Source: Desulfallas thermosapovorans DSM 6562
Lineage (GTDB): Bacteria; Bacillota; Desulfotomaculia; Desulfotomaculales; Desulfallaceae
Direction: 5' to 3'
Assembly (NCBI RefSeq): GCF_008124625.1
Contig: NZ_VNHM01000001.1
Coordinates: 62,001 to 126,000, forward strand
DNA: 64,000 nucleotides
Shown: in pieces, positions 27,775 through 37,577 of the stretch
Layout of the letters: the number at the start of each line of letters is the position of its first letter
How positions within the stretch are numbered: the stretch's first letter is position 1
The notes under the pieces: generated by a model
Database searches by the model: none
What the model saw: only the letters and a program-made list of their open reading frames with translations
What the model was told of the DNA's origin: nothing
Made by a program: the position numbers and the translations under genes

Positions 27775-30420
27775 TCAATTCTCTGAACTTATATTAATCT
27801 CCTTCAATAAATTTTCACCTAACCCCACATCATCTTTTAATTTTTCCGTCCATTGATGCAATAAGGTTAACGCTTGCATTGGAGTAATATGCATCACATC
27901 AACTTTAGCAAGTTCTTTAATTATTAATCTCTCTGGACACTGATCGCAACGGCCTGCAACTGATATTTTCACAGCCCGGTCGGTTCCAGTTTCAGTATCT
28001 TGACGGTTCATCACGGTTATCTCCATCCGGTGCAAAACATCATGGGCACGGTTTAGGATTTCTTCGGGTAAACCAGCCAACCTGGCCACCTGGATACCGT
28101 AACTTTTATCAACCTTACCAGGCAATACCTTTCTTAAAAAAATTATTTCGTCATTTTCCTCGTGTACACTCACTGTGCAGTTAACTACTCCTGGCAGAGC
28201 CTCTAAATCGGTTAACTCGTGATAATGGGTTGAAAAAAGGGTTCTCGCACCAATTTTATCATGGATGTATTCTACCAAAGCCCTGGCAATGCTTATACCA
28301 TCATAAGTGCTTGTGCCTCTGCCCACCTCATCCATAATAATCAAACTGTTGGGAGTGGCGTTATTAACAATATTCCTGCATTCGCTCATTTCAACCATAA
28401 ATGTGCTGCGACCACCGGCCAGATCATCCGCCGCGCCAATACGGGTAAAGATATAATCAACCACACCTATTTCAGCTGCGGCCGCCGGCACAAAACTTCC
28501 CATTTGCGCCATCAGTGTAATTAGAGCTACCTGGCGCATATATGTGCTTTTTCCGGCCATATTGGGTCCAGTAAGCAATATCAATTTATTGTTCTCATCC
28601 ATATATGTATCGTTGGGGACAAAGTTACCTGCTTTTAATACCCGCTCAACCACCGGATGCCGGCCATCTGAAATAACAATCTTCCTGCTGCTATTAACAA
28701 TGGGGCGCACGAAATTATACCGCTGGGCCGACTCAGCTAAAGATGACAGTACATCAAGAACAGCCAGTCTGCCTGCAGTACCCTGTATACGCTGTAATTC
28801 GCCGGCCACGGTTTGCCTGATTTCACCAAACAATTGGTATTCCAACTGAACTAACCGGTCCTGGGCACCAAGGATCATATCTTCGTATTCTTTTAACTGG
28901 TTGGTAATAAAACGCTCTGCGTTGACCAAAGTTTGCCTGCGTATATAATGTTTCGGTACTTGGTTTAAATTAGCTTTGGTCACTTCAAGGTAATAACCAA
29001 ATACTTTATTAAAACCCACTTTTAAAGATTTTATACCCGTTCTTTGTCTTTCCTCGGCCTCCAGCCGGGCTAACCAATCCTTGCCATTGCGGCTGGCTGC
29101 TCGCAATCGATCCACTTCCGGATGAAAGCCCGATTTTAAAATACCACCGTCTCTGACTTGTACCGGGGGGTCATCCACCAACGCCCGGTGCAGCAGTTCA
29201 TTAATATCACTCATATCATCCAGTGAGTTGATAATATCAATCAGTAATTCCGAGTTTACATTATTTATTAATGCCTTGATTTTAGGTAAAACATCAAAGG
29301 ATTTCCTTAATGCCAGCAAATCTCTGGCATTGGCGCTTCCATAAGCTACCCGCCCGGCCAATCGTTCCAGGTCATAAACCTGTTTTAGATTTTCCCTGAG
29401 TTGAGTACGCATAATTAAATTATTTAATAATTCTTCCACTGCATCTAAACGCTTTTTTATTGTGGATGAATCCAGTAAAGGTTGTTCAATCCATAATTTT
29501 AATAACCGGCTACCCATGGCTGTACATGTATAATCAAGTACCCAAATAAGTGTACCCCAACGCTGTCCGTCCCTAATAGAACTGGTTAATTCCAGATTAC
29601 GCCGTGATACGGCATCAATCTTCATATATTGGTGGGTATGATATATCTGTGGCCGGTTAATTTGCTGCAGGTTCCTCTTTTGGGTTTCCATTAAGTATAA
29701 CAAAATTCCTCCAGCTGCACGCAAACCTAAAACCAGCCGGTCAATACCGGTTTCCCTCCATTCGCTGCCAAACTGTTGATTAATTATATTTTCAGCCGAT
29801 TCCAGAGTAAACAAACTATCATCAATGGCGGTAAATAGTATATTGACTGCTCCTGTCAGTCTTTTACTTAAATCAGCATTAGCTTCGGAAGTTAATAGCA
29901 ATTCAGCCGGTTGCAAGCGATGTATTTCATCAATGAGTTCATTATAAGCGTTGGGACCATTAAACTGTGTAACAAAAAACGAACCGGTTGAAATGTCAGA
30001 GTATGCCAGCCCGCAACCCGTTTCCTCCACCACAACTGCAGTTAGGTAATTATTTTTTTTGTCATCCAGATATTGTCCCTCCATCAATGTACCTGGAGTA
30101 ACAATCCGTGTTACCTCCCTCTTGACGAGTCCTTTGGCCTGGCGGGGATCTTCCGTTTGTTCACATATGGCCACCCGATGACCCCTTTCAATGAGCCGGG
30201 CTATATAGGTTTGGGCCGCGTGATGAGGCACACCACACATAGGTACCTTTTTCCCGCCGCCCCCGTCACGGGCGGTTAAAGCAATCTCCAATTCTTTGGA
30301 AGCAAGTAGTGCGTCATCAAAAAACATTTCATAAAAATCGCCCATGCGAAACATCAGGATGTGGTTTTGATAACTTTTCTTTATTTGTAAATATTGTTGC
30401 ATCATCGGAGTATAAGCCAC
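27775..30420 (-). CDS. mutS: DNA mismatch repair protein MutS
   Basis: 881 residues from GTG 30420. The start is set by GGGAGGGAACATC immediately before GTG and by the N-terminus MAYTPMMQQYLQIKK, which matches MutS; the 26 residues upstream in frame cover the promoter. The mismatch-reading motif is FRMGDFYEMF. The ATPase has GPNMAGKSTYMRQVA, then DEVGRGTSTYDG and STHYHELT. It recognises mispairs and recruits MutL. A separate promoter is plausible, because a terminator lies between it and the upstream gene. Confidence 0.97.
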   Translation of the reverse strand: MAYTPMMQQYLQIKKSYQNHILMFRMGDFYEMFFDDALLASKELEIALTARDGGGGKKVPMCGVPHHAAQTYIARLIERGHRVAICEQTEDPRQAKGLVKREVTRIVTPGTLMEGQYLDDKKNNYLTAVVVEETGCGLAYSDISTGSFFVTQFNGPNAYNELIDEIHRLQPAELLLTSEANADLSKRLTGAVNILFTAIDDSLFTLESAENIINQQFGSEWRETGIDRLVLGLRAAGGILLYLMETQKRNLQQINRPQIYHTHQYMKIDAVSRRNLELTSSIRDGQRWGTLIWVLDYTCTAMGSRLLKLWIEQPLLDSSTIKKRLDAVEELLNNLIMRTQLRENLKQVYDLERLAGRVAYGSANARDLLALRKSFDVLPKIKALINNVNSELLIDIINSLDDMSDINELLHRALVDDPPVQVRDGGILKSGFHPEVDRLRAASRNGKDWLARLEAEERQRTGIKSLKVGFNKVFGYYLEVTKANLNQVPKHYIRRQTLVNAERFITNQLKEYEDMILGAQDRLVQLEYQLFGEIRQTVAGELQRIQGTAGRLAVLDVLSSLAESAQRYNFVRPIVNSSRKIVISDGRHPVVERVLKAGNFVPNDTYMDENNKLILLTGPNMAGKSTYMRQVALITLMAQMGSFVPAAAAEIGVVDYIFTRIGAADDLAGGRSTFMVEMSECRNIVNNATPNSLIIMDEVGRGTSTYDGISIARALVEYIHDKIGARTLFSTHYHELTDLEALPGVVNCTVSVHEENDEIIFLRKVLPGKVDKSYGIQVARLAGLPEEILNRAHDVLHRMEITVMNRQDTETGTDRAVKISVAGRCDQCPERLIIKELAKVDVMHITPMQALTLLHQWTEKLKDDVGLGENLLKEINISSEN

Positions 30421-30439
30421 GATGTTCCCTCCCGGGAAT

Positions 30440-30470
30440 ATTATATCATAAAGGGAATCATTCATTTCAA
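30440..30470 (-). promoter_or_regulatory. Possible vegetative promoter of mutS
   Basis: On the minus strand TTGAAA (30470-30465) and TATAAT (30445-30440) are 19 bp apart, about 20 nt before the mutS start. The spacing is long, so this is tentative. Confidence 0.4.
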
Positions 30471-30498
30471 GTGGCGCATATGGATTCAATTTGCTCAA

Positions 30499-30529
30499 AA
30501 AAACCCGGCATTTTACAAGCCGGGTTTTT
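30499..30529 (-). terminator. Terminator after the RicA-like gene
   Basis: Perfect 11-bp stem AAAAACCCGGC/GCCGGGTTTTT with a 9-nt loop; the T tract works on either strand. Confidence 0.88.
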
Positions 30530-30534
30530 AAAGC

Positions 30535-30915
30535 TTAGTGGCCACATCCACTGCAGGAAGAGCAGCATTCGTCACTACATGATGATTGTTCACCGGTTAT
30601 GGCTTTTGAGATAATATTATTGATTTCCTCCAACACTTTTTCAAAATTTTGCTGCGCTTGAAAGAAACTGTATATCAATGGATTATCAAGCATCCGCTTT
30701 TCCAAATCAGCAACTTCTTTCTTTTGGGTCTCTGTTAATTGCTGCCCCTGTCTTTGCATCTCCATGTATTGTCTTTGTTTTGCGTTGAATTCCTGGATAA
30801 TGCTTTGGGCCTCTTGATCCTGCATCATTGTTAGTTCCGCGTTTTTCATATTGTTGAGTTCCTCGGAAGCTGCAATCTCTTGCCCCAGCTCATAGGCTTT
30901 TTCCAATATAGACAT
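30535..30915 (-). CDS. YlbF/YmcA (RicA-like) family protein with Cys-rich tail
   Basis: 126 residues. A helical core (residues 1-105) fits the YlbF/YmcA family: AYELGQEIAASEELNNMKNAE and NPLIYSFFQAQQNFEKVLEEIN. The last 15 residues hold six cysteines (CSDECCSSCSGCGH), fitting the iron-sulfur binding reported for the Bacillus RicA/RicF/RicT complex, which helps RNase Y process mRNAs. In Bacillus, ymcA also follows miaB and precedes mutS, supporting RicA over YlbF. It is 18 bp after miaB, so co-transcribed. Confidence 0.8.
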   Translation of the reverse strand: MSILEKAYELGQEIAASEELNNMKNAELTMMQDQEAQSIIQEFNAKQRQYMEMQRQGQQLTETQKKEVADLEKRMLDNPLIYSFFQAQQNFEKVLEEINNIISKAITGEQSSCSDECCSSCSGCGH

Positions 30916-30933
30916 TTTATAACCCCCATATAT

Positions 30934-32259
30934 TTATTCCACCGGGATAAACTCTCCCTCTAGATGGGTAAGGCCAGATCCGGTAATGCGCAATGGCACC
31001 AGCTTACCAACCATGTCCTGTTTACCCCGAAAAACCACTATTTTATTGGTTCTTGTCCTAGCACTCATCAAATTAGCATTTGTTTTGCTTGGCCCTTCCA
31101 CCAAGCACTCAAGTGTTTTTCCCACTTCCTTTTTGTTATTGCGTAAACTTATTTCATTTTGCAATGAAATGAGTTTTTCAATACGCTCCACTTTTATCTC
31201 ATCAGGTATCTGGTCTTCCATACCTGCCGCAGGGGTGCCCTGCCTTTTGTTATATATGAAAGTAAAGGCACTGTCAAATTCAACTTTTCTTACAAGCTCC
31301 ATTGTATCTGTAAAATCCGCGTCAGTTTCGCCGGGAAAACCAACCATTATATCCGTGGTTAATGAAACACCAGGCACGGCCGAACGTATTTTTTCAACTA
31401 ATTCCAGATAGTATTCCCGTGTATATCCCCGGTTCATCTTTTTTAGAATATGGTTGCTACCGGCCTGCACGGGAAGGTGGATATGTTCACATACTTTATT
31501 TAAACGAGAAACTGTTGTCACCAGTTTATCACAAAAGTCCTTGGGATGAGAAGTCATATATCGTATCCTGCATAAATCTTTTATATCGTTTATCTTGACC
31601 AGTAAATCAGCGAAATCAACACCGTCTTTCAGGTCTTTACCATAAGAATTTACATTTTGGCCAAGCAATGTAATATCTTTATAGCCCCGCTGCACAAGTT
31701 CCTGAATTTCATTAATAATGTCTTCGGGCTGTCTGCTTTTTTCCCTCCCGCGCACGTAAGGTACTATACAATAAGTACAAAAATTATTGCACCCGTACAT
31801 AATATTGACCCAGGCCCGTACTCCATGGAAACGCTTTTTGGATAATCCTTCGATTATTTCTTTTTTATCAGGCCAAATGTCTATAATTTGTTTTTTTTGC
31901 TCTTCTACCCGGTCTATCAATTCCGGCAACATATGTATATTATGGGTGCCAAATACAATATCTACATACTGGAAACGTTGTTTTATTCTTTTACCGATAT
32001 GCACTTGCTGGCTCATACACCCGCCCATGGCGATAATTAGATGTGGCCTTTGTTTTTTTAGCTGGCCTAGCCTGCCTAAAAGACCGAATACTTTGTTTTC
32101 CGCCGTTTCCCGAACACAGCAAGTGTTAACAACAACGATATCGGCATCATACTGGTCTTCCGCGGATAAATACCCTTTATTCTCCAGCATGCCGGCAATC
32201 AATTCGGAGTCGTGCTCATTCATTTGGCAACCGAAGGTAATAATATAATACTTCTTCAA
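30934..32259 (-). CDS. miaB: tRNA-2-methylthio-N6-dimethylallyladenosine synthase
   Basis: 441 residues. UPF0004 domain with cysteines in FGCQMNEHD, NTCCVRETA and GGCMSQ; radical SAM motif YGCNNFCTYCIVPYVRGRE; C-terminal TRAM domain (KTLECLVEG to LEGEFI). It methylthiolates i6A37 made by MiaA. The two iron-sulfur clusters need all six cysteines, and all are present. Confidence 0.97.
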   Translation of the reverse strand: MKKYYIITFGCQMNEHDSELIAGMLENKGYLSAEDQYDADIVVVNTCCVRETAENKVFGLLGRLGQLKKQRPHLIIAMGGCMSQQVHIGKRIKQRFQYVDIVFGTHNIHMLPELIDRVEEQKKQIIDIWPDKKEIIEGLSKKRFHGVRAWVNIMYGCNNFCTYCIVPYVRGREKSRQPEDIINEIQELVQRGYKDITLLGQNVNSYGKDLKDGVDFADLLVKINDIKDLCRIRYMTSHPKDFCDKLVTTVSRLNKVCEHIHLPVQAGSNHILKKMNRGYTREYYLELVEKIRSAVPGVSLTTDIMVGFPGETDADFTDTMELVRKVEFDSAFTFIYNKRQGTPAAGMEDQIPDEIKVERIEKLISLQNEISLRNNKKEVGKTLECLVEGPSKTNANLMSARTRTNKIVVFRGKQDMVGKLVPLRITGSGLTHLEGEFIPVE

Positions 32260-32322
32260 TTTTTCACCATCTTTTTGTACAATTAATATCTGCTATTATA
32301 ACACATATTTTTATTGGTAATA

Positions 32323-32350
32323 CAAAAAAGGACGGTCGAATGGACCGCCC
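32323..32350 (-). terminator. Terminator after the crotonase gene
   Basis: On the minus strand a GGCGGTCC...GACCGTCC stem (one wobble pair, 4-nt loop) is followed by TTTTTT. Confidence 0.75.
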
Positions 32351-32362
32351 CCTTCATTGCTA

Positions 32363-33145
32363 TTATCTACCTTTAAATTCGGGTTTTTTCTTATTTAGAA
32401 AAGATGAAATACCTTCATCTCTGTCTTCCGTGGCAAACACCACTCCAAAAAGGTCAGCCTCGTGCCTGAATGCTTTTTCCAGGTCCATCTCCAAACCTTC
32501 ATTCACCGCTTCTTTGGTTAACTGTACCGCCACTGGACCACGGGAGGCAATACGTTTAGCCATGTTTTTACAAAAATCCATCAGTTCCCCGGTGGGCACC
32601 ACATGGTTTACCAGTCCCATGCGTTGTGCGGCTTCGGCGTTATACATATCGGCAGTAAACAATATTTCCTTGGCTAGACCGGGATTAACCAACCTGGTTA
32701 ACCGTTGAGTACCACCAAAACCAGCAATTAATCCAAGATTAACTTCCGGTTGGCCAAGTTTGGCGTTTTCTGCAGCAATGCGAATGTCGCAAGCCATGGA
32801 CAGTTCACAACCTCCACCCAGAGCAAAACCGTTAATGGCAGCAATTACTGGCTTGGATAAGTTTTCAATCTTACTGAATACGTTCTGCCCCAACCGGGCA
32901 AACTTTCTGGCTTCCAAAGGCTTCAAAGTTTGCATGAAAGCTATGTCAGCACCTGCCACAAAGGCTTTATCTCCAGCGCCGGTGATAATGACCACCCGCA
33001 CATCATCATCCTTTTCCAATTGATCCATAGCTGCATCTATTTCCTGCAATGTTTCCGCGTTTAAAGCATTAAGCACCTTGGGCCTGTTTATCGTCAATAC
33101 AGCAATATCGTTATCTTTTTCCAACAAGATATTATTCCAAGCCAT
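32363..33145 (-). CDS. crt: Enoyl-CoA hydratase (crotonase family)
   Basis: 260 residues from ATG 33145, just behind AGGAGGGATTTT; the frame continues 6 codons upstream without a ribosome site. It hydrates crotonyl-CoA to 3-hydroxybutyryl-CoA. The oxyanion-hole segments AGADIAFMQ and NGFALGGGCELSMACDIRIA are present, and the catalytic glutamates lie in ELSMACD and FGQPEVNLG-like LGQPEVNLGLIAGFGGTQ. It is the third gene of the thiolase-dehydrogenase-crotonase set. Confidence 0.94.
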   Translation of the reverse strand: MAWNNILLEKDNDIAVLTINRPKVLNALNAETLQEIDAAMDQLEKDDDVRVVIITGAGDKAFVAGADIAFMQTLKPLEARKFARLGQNVFSKIENLSKPVIAAINGFALGGGCELSMACDIRIAAENAKLGQPEVNLGLIAGFGGTQRLTRLVNPGLAKEILFTADMYNAEAAQRMGLVNHVVPTGELMDFCKNMAKRIASRGPVAVQLTKEAVNEGLEMDLEKAFRHEADLFGVVFATEDRDEGISSFLNKKKPEFKGR

Positions 33146-33168
33146 TAAAATCCCTCCTGGCAAGTTAA

Positions 33169-34023
33169 TTATTTTTCGTATACATAAAAACCTCGACCGG
33201 ATTTTCTACCTAGCCAGCCTGCCGCCACATATTTGCGCAACAGCGGGCAGGGACGATATTTACTGTCACCCAGACCATCATGTAATACTTCCATAATATA
33301 AAGGCAAGTATCAAGACCAATCAAGTCTGCCAAGGCCAACGGTCCCATGGGATGATTCATACCCAACTTCATAACCTGGTCAACCGCCTCGGGCGTGGCA
33401 ATTCCTTCATAAACGCAATAAACAGCTTCGTTAATCATGGGTATCAATACGCGGTTACTCACAAAACCGGGAGCGTCATTTACCTCCACAGGTACTTTAT
33501 TCATCCGCTCGCTCAATTCTTTTACCTTGTTAAATGTATCATCACTGGTGGCCAAGCCGCGAATGATTTCCACCAGTTTCATTACCGGCACAGGATTCAT
33601 GAAATGCATGCCGATGACTTTTTCCGGGCGCTTGGTTACAGCGGCTATCTCAGTAATCGGTAAAGACGATGTGTTGCTGGCCAGAATAGCATGCTCGGGT
33701 GCGATTTCATCTAATTCGCGAAATATTTTTGCTTTTATCTCCATATTTTCAATGGCTGCTTCCACTACTATGTCTACATCCGTAGCATCTTGTAAGCTGG
33801 TGGACGGCTTAAAGCGTTTGAGGATTGCCTCTTTACCTGCCTCATCCAACCGGCCTTTGCTCACATCACGGCTAAGATTTTTCTCAATTACGCCCAAACC
33901 TCTGCTGACAAATTCATCTTTAATATCGTTCAGTACAACATCCAGTCCTGCCATGGCTGAAACTTGAGCTATACCTGAACCCATTTGCCCGGCGCCAATT
34001 ACCATAATTTTTTTAATTTCCAC
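33169..34023 (-). CDS. hbd: 3-hydroxybutyryl-CoA dehydrogenase
   Basis: 284 residues from GTG 34023, placed by GGGAGGGATAACT; a start at 34038 would lie on the ribosome site. The NAD-binding loop is [13 protein letters not shown]. The catalytic His is in [17 protein letters not shown], and [19 protein letters not shown] and [16 protein letters not shown] complete the family pattern. It oxidises 3-hydroxyacyl-CoA to acetoacetyl-CoA. Confidence 0.95.
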   Translation of the reverse strand: MEIKKIMVIGAGQMGSGIAQVSAMAGLDVVLNDIKDEFVSRGLGVIEKNLSRDVSKGRLDEAGKEAILKRFKPSTSLQDATDVDIVVEAAIENMEIKAKIFRELDEIAPEHAILASNTSSLPITEIAAVTKRPEKVIGMHFMNPVPVMKLVEIIRGLATSDDTFNKVKELSERMNKVPVEVNDAPGFVSNRVLIPMINEAVYCVYEGIATPEAVDQVMKLGMNHPMGPLALADLIGLDTCLYIMEVLHDGLGDSKYRPCPLLRKYVAAGWLGRKSGRGFYVYEK

Positions 34024-34066
34024 AGTTATCCCTCCCAATTATTTATAAGTTTTTTTAATTAACCAG

Positions 34067-35248
34067 CTAAATATTTTCCACCACCAACGCGGTACCTTGC
34101 CCGCCACCGATACATAATGTGGCCAGGCCATATTTGCTTCCCCGGCGTTTCATTTCATGCAAAAGGCTAACCAGTATCCTGGTGCCGCTGCAGCCAATGG
34201 GGTGTCCAATGGCAATGGCACCGCCGTTGACGTTGGTTATATCCGCAGGCATTTCCAGTTCCCGCACCACTGCCAGTGCCTGGGCGGCAAATGCCTCGTT
34301 GGCCTCGATAAGATCCATATCCGCTATGGTGAGACCTGCCTTGGCCAGAGCCTTTTTACTGGCGGGAATCGGACCCAGTCCCATGTAGGCAGGATCAACC
34401 CCGGCGGAAGCCGTTGATCTAACAGTGAATAAAGGTTTTACCCCCAGTTCAACAGCTTTTTCAGCGGACATAACCACCACAGCAGCTGCCGCATCGTTAA
34501 TTCCGGAAGCATTACCGGCCGTTACAGTACCGTCTTTTTTAAATGCAGGTTTTAACTTGGCCAGTACTTCAATGGTCGTACCCCGGCGGGGGAACTCATC
34601 GGTATCAAAGTAAACAGGATCTCCTTTTTTAGATGGCAGCTGCACCGGCAAAATCTCTTCTTTAAAACGTCCTTCATCAATGGCTGCAATGGCCCGTTGC
34701 TGGCTCCTGACCGCAAAAGCATCCTGTTCTTCCCTGGTAATACCGTACTTAGTAGCAATATTCTCTGCGGTTATGCCCATATGTACATCATTAAATGCAC
34801 ACCATAACCCGTCTCTAATCATAGCATCCACCAGCTTAGCATCACCCATGCGATAACCCCAGCGTCCTTTTTCCACCAGGTAAGGAGCTGCAGACATGTT
34901 CTCAATTCCCCCGGCCACTATAACATCAGCTTCACCGGCGGATACCAGTTGAGCAGCCAGGCCAACCGTTTTCAACCCGGATCCGCATACTTTGTTTAAA
35001 GTCCAAGCCGGTATCTCATGGGGAATGCCGGCCTTCACGGCTGCTTGACGGGCCGGGTTTTGTCCTAAACCAGCCTGTAAAACGTTACCCATGATTACCT
35101 CATCCACCTGGTTGGGCTCTATACCAGCTCTGCGCAGTGCCTCATTTATTACCAGTGCACCCATGTCCGCAGCGGGTATACCGGCCAGTGAACCACCGTA
35201 CTTACCTACCGCTGTACGAACCGAACTGACAATAACAGCTTCACGCAT
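34067..35248 (-). CDS. thlA: Acetyl-CoA acetyltransferase (thiolase)
   Basis: 393 residues, typical thiolase length. The nucleophilic cysteine is in [15 protein letters not shown], the catalytic His in [17 protein letters not shown] and the second Cys in LCIGGGQG. It cleaves acetoacetyl-CoA with CoA to two acetyl-CoA. It is first in the thiolase-hbd-crt unit, with its own upstream palindrome. Confidence 0.95.
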   Translation of the reverse strand: MREAVIVSSVRTAVGKYGGSLAGIPAADMGALVINEALRRAGIEPNQVDEVIMGNVLQAGLGQNPARQAAVKAGIPHEIPAWTLNKVCGSGLKTVGLAAQLVSAGEADVIVAGGIENMSAAPYLVEKGRWGYRMGDAKLVDAMIRDGLWCAFNDVHMGITAENIATKYGITREEQDAFAVRSQQRAIAAIDEGRFKEEILPVQLPSKKGDPVYFDTDEFPRRGTTIEVLAKLKPAFKKDGTVTAGNASGINDAAAAVVVMSAEKAVELGVKPLFTVRSTASAGVDPAYMGLGPIPASKKALAKAGLTIADMDLIEANEAFAAQALAVVRELEMPADITNVNGGAIAIGHPIGCSGTRILVSLLHEMKRRGSKYGLATLCIGGGQGTALVVENI

Positions 35249-35324
35249 AATTATTCTCTCCTTTCTAAACTTTCGTAATTACGCAAATAAGACAATAATT
35301 TTTTAACAATAAACGACATTGTTT

Positions 35325-35343
35325 GTGCATGATATTAATGCAC
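35325..35343. promoter_or_regulatory. Operator-like palindrome upstream of thiolase gene
   Basis: GTGCAT-GATATTA-ATGCAC, a perfect 6-bp inverted repeat, lies about 80 bp before the thiolase start and after the preceding terminator. The binding protein is unknown. Confidence 0.45.
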
Positions 35344-35352
35344 TTCAATTAA

Positions 35353-35387
35353 TTTTAAGCCGGCGAAAATGTTCCGCCGGCTTAAAA
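35353..35387 (-). terminator. Terminator after the ETF:quinone oxidoreductase-like gene
   Basis: Perfect 13-bp stem TTTTAAGCCGGCG/CGCCGGCTTAAAA with a 9-nt loop. It separates the acyl-CoA dehydrogenase/ETF unit from the thiolase unit. Confidence 0.8.
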
Positions 35388-35406
35388 ACAAAACATTTAT
35401 TACAGG

Positions 35407-37422
35407 TTATTGCAAATAATGTGCCACTAGTTCTGCAATATCCTTAGTTTTTACATTCTCTGCTTGATCATGTTCTTTAAGACCGTCTTCAATCATAGTT
35501 AGGCAGAACGGGCAGTTAACAGCTATCACTTCCGGCTGGGTTTGTAAAGCCTGCTCCGTTCTCATTACGTTAATTCTGTTACCCAGCGTCTCTTCCAGCC
35601 ACATTCTACCGCCGCCTGCACCACAGCAAAATGCCCTGTCTTTATTTCTAGACATTTCTACAAAAGAGGCACCTGGCAACTGTCCTATAATGCTACGAGG
35701 TGCATCGTATTCGCTGTTATAACGTCCAAGGTAGCAGGAATCGTGATAGGTCAGTTTAAATGAGTCACCGGCACCTTGTAAGTTCAACTTTTTATTCGCA
35801 ATTAAGTTATTAATCAACTGAGTATGGTGAATGACTTCGTAATTACCGCCAAAGTTGGGGTATTCATTTTTTAAACTATTGAAACAGTGCGGACAGGCGG
35901 TAATAATTTTCTTAACTCCATATTCGTTGAATACTTCAATATTCTCTTCCACCAGGGATTGATATAAGTATTCGTTACCCAATCTGCGGGCCGAATCACC
36001 ACAACATTTTTCCTCACTGCCTAAGACGGCAAAACTTATACCCGCAGCTTTAAGTATTTTAACCAACGCGGTGGTTACATTTTTAATCCGGTCATCAAAT
36101 GAACCTGCACAGCCTACGAAGAGTAAATACTCAGCATCTTTATTGTCTTCCATGGTAGGCACATCAAGGTCATCAGCCCAATCCCCACGGTTGGACCAAC
36201 CAACACCCCAGGGGTTGTAGTTTCGCTCCATATTGGTAAAAGCCAATTGAGCTTCACTGGGAAATTCACTGCGGTCCAGAACCAAATTGCGTCTCAAGTC
36301 AATGATTTTATTAATATGTTCGTTTAATTGCGGGCAGTGCTCCTGACAAGCATAACATGTAGTACAGGACCAAATGATATCTTCACTGATCACTTCACCG
36401 GCCAGTTCCGGTAAACTGGCTTCATCATTTGTTTCAGCGGCTGCATAGGCTTCTTTCAAATTGCCCGCGGCTTTAGTCTTACGGGGTAAATTATCTTTAA
36501 GAGCAGCTATCAACTTTTTGGGGGATAATGGCTTACCGCTTAGATAAGCCGGGCAGTTATCCTGACAGCGGCCGCACTCGGCACAAGCAAAACAATCCAG
36601 TAGCTGTTTCCAGGTATAGTCGGTAATTTTACTTACCCCGAAATTTTCTTCTTCTTCGTTTTCCAAATCCAAACTTTTAATGGATCCGCCCCGGGGCTGT
36701 AAATTACGCAGATATATATTTATGGGTGCCGCCAGCGGGTGCACCAGATGGGAGTAACGGAAAAAGACCAGCAGCCCAAAAGCCAGAATAACATGCATCC
36801 ACCAAAAGACTTCATATATAACCTGACTACTTGATGGTGACATGCTGCTCCACATCGCTACCAGCATACCGGTTACAGGGGCCAGCACATAACGGTCTGC
36901 GCCGGCAGTTACGGCGTTTGCCCCGCTGGACACGAAATAACTTATAACTAGTAGAACAATTCCGGAAATTAAGCCGACAATAACCCTTTCCTCAGACCAG
37001 TCGCCCACTCCCAGGCGCGGCACTTTGGCAATATATCTACGATAGGCAGATACCAGCATACCAATGATAGCCACTAAACCAAAAACATCGACTAATAAGT
37101 AAAAATATGGATTACTCCCCAGAACCGGAATCATTAAGCCGGGAAACAATCCTTCCAACATTACTACAATTATACCAAGTGAAAAAATCACCAGACCCCA
37201 AAAGATACAAAGGTGCATTAAACCCGCCCCGGGCTCACGCATTAATCTTTTTTGCCCCAGTACTATACTAAGAGCTCCCAATAACCTCTGCCCGGGTTGG
37301 TCAAACCTATTTTCAGGCTTGGCCATAGCCAAAATTTCATACCGTTCTTTTATACCCATACCAAAAGAATACAAGCTATAAAGCAACAACACTATAAAAA
37401 GTAAAATTTTTAAAGTTAACAT
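35407..37422 (-). CDS. Membrane iron-sulfur oxidoreductase, probable ETF:menaquinone oxidoreductase
   Basis: 671 residues. The N-terminal third has about five membrane segments of the NarI/cytochrome b type (for example residues 4-24 and 68-90), with conserved histidines such as LMHLCIFWG and WWMHVILAFG that could hold haem. Then come two ferredoxin-type sites, CAECGRCQDNCP and CTTCYACQEHCP. The C-terminal half is HdrD-like with two CCG motifs, EEKCCGDSARR and AFCCGAGGGRMW. This architecture next to etfAB is the proposed link from acyl-CoA dehydrogenase/ETF to menaquinone in sulfate reducers and syntrophs. ATG 37422 follows GAGGTGA at 8 nt; the frame opens slightly earlier. Confidence 0.9.
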   Translation of the reverse strand: MLTLKILLFIVLLLYSLYSFGMGIKERYEILAMAKPENRFDQPGQRLLGALSIVLGQKRLMREPGAGLMHLCIFWGLVIFSLGIIVVMLEGLFPGLMIPVLGSNPYFYLLVDVFGLVAIIGMLVSAYRRYIAKVPRLGVGDWSEERVIVGLISGIVLLVISYFVSSGANAVTAGADRYVLAPVTGMLVAMWSSMSPSSSQVIYEVFWWMHVILAFGLLVFFRYSHLVHPLAAPINIYLRNLQPRGGSIKSLDLENEEEENFGVSKITDYTWKQLLDCFACAECGRCQDNCPAYLSGKPLSPKKLIAALKDNLPRKTKAAGNLKEAYAAAETNDEASLPELAGEVISEDIIWSCTTCYACQEHCPQLNEHINKIIDLRRNLVLDRSEFPSEAQLAFTNMERNYNPWGVGWSNRGDWADDLDVPTMEDNKDAEYLLFVGCAGSFDDRIKNVTTALVKILKAAGISFAVLGSEEKCCGDSARRLGNEYLYQSLVEENIEVFNEYGVKKIITACPHCFNSLKNEYPNFGGNYEVIHHTQLINNLIANKKLNLQGAGDSFKLTYHDSCYLGRYNSEYDAPRSIIGQLPGASFVEMSRNKDRAFCCGAGGGRMWLEETLGNRINVMRTEQALQTQPEVIAVNCPFCLTMIEDGLKEHDQAENVKTKDIAELVAHYLQ

Positions 37423-37535
37423 GTTGACCTTCACCTCGCCGATTATTTCGGCATTCCCGGGCTAATACCCGTTTTTGGCCAACACATAACCTCTTTTCCC
37501 TGTTTTCCCCATTTTTGAATAATGATAATTTTTTT

Positions 37536-37567
37536 GCAGCAGAGCAGCCCTTTAGACACTCTGCTGC
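37536..37567. promoter_or_regulatory. Intercistronic hairpin between etfA and the membrane oxidoreductase gene
   Basis: Arms GCAGCAGAG (37536-37544) and CTCTGCTGC (37559-37567) form a 9-bp stem. On the transcribed minus strand it is followed by A7 and not T, so it is not a normal terminator; it may stabilise or separate mRNA segments. Confidence 0.5.
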
Positions 37568-37577
37568 AATTATTCAT

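Noticed and set aside
30421-30498. 26-residue N-terminal extension of MutS
   Set aside because: It covers the promoter and ribosome site; GTG 30420 gives the normal MutS N-terminus.
37534-37551. GG-N10-GC spacing on the minus strand before the membrane oxidoreductase gene
   Set aside because: It arises from the repetitive arms of the GCAGCAGAG hairpin and lacks TGGCA and TTGC context.
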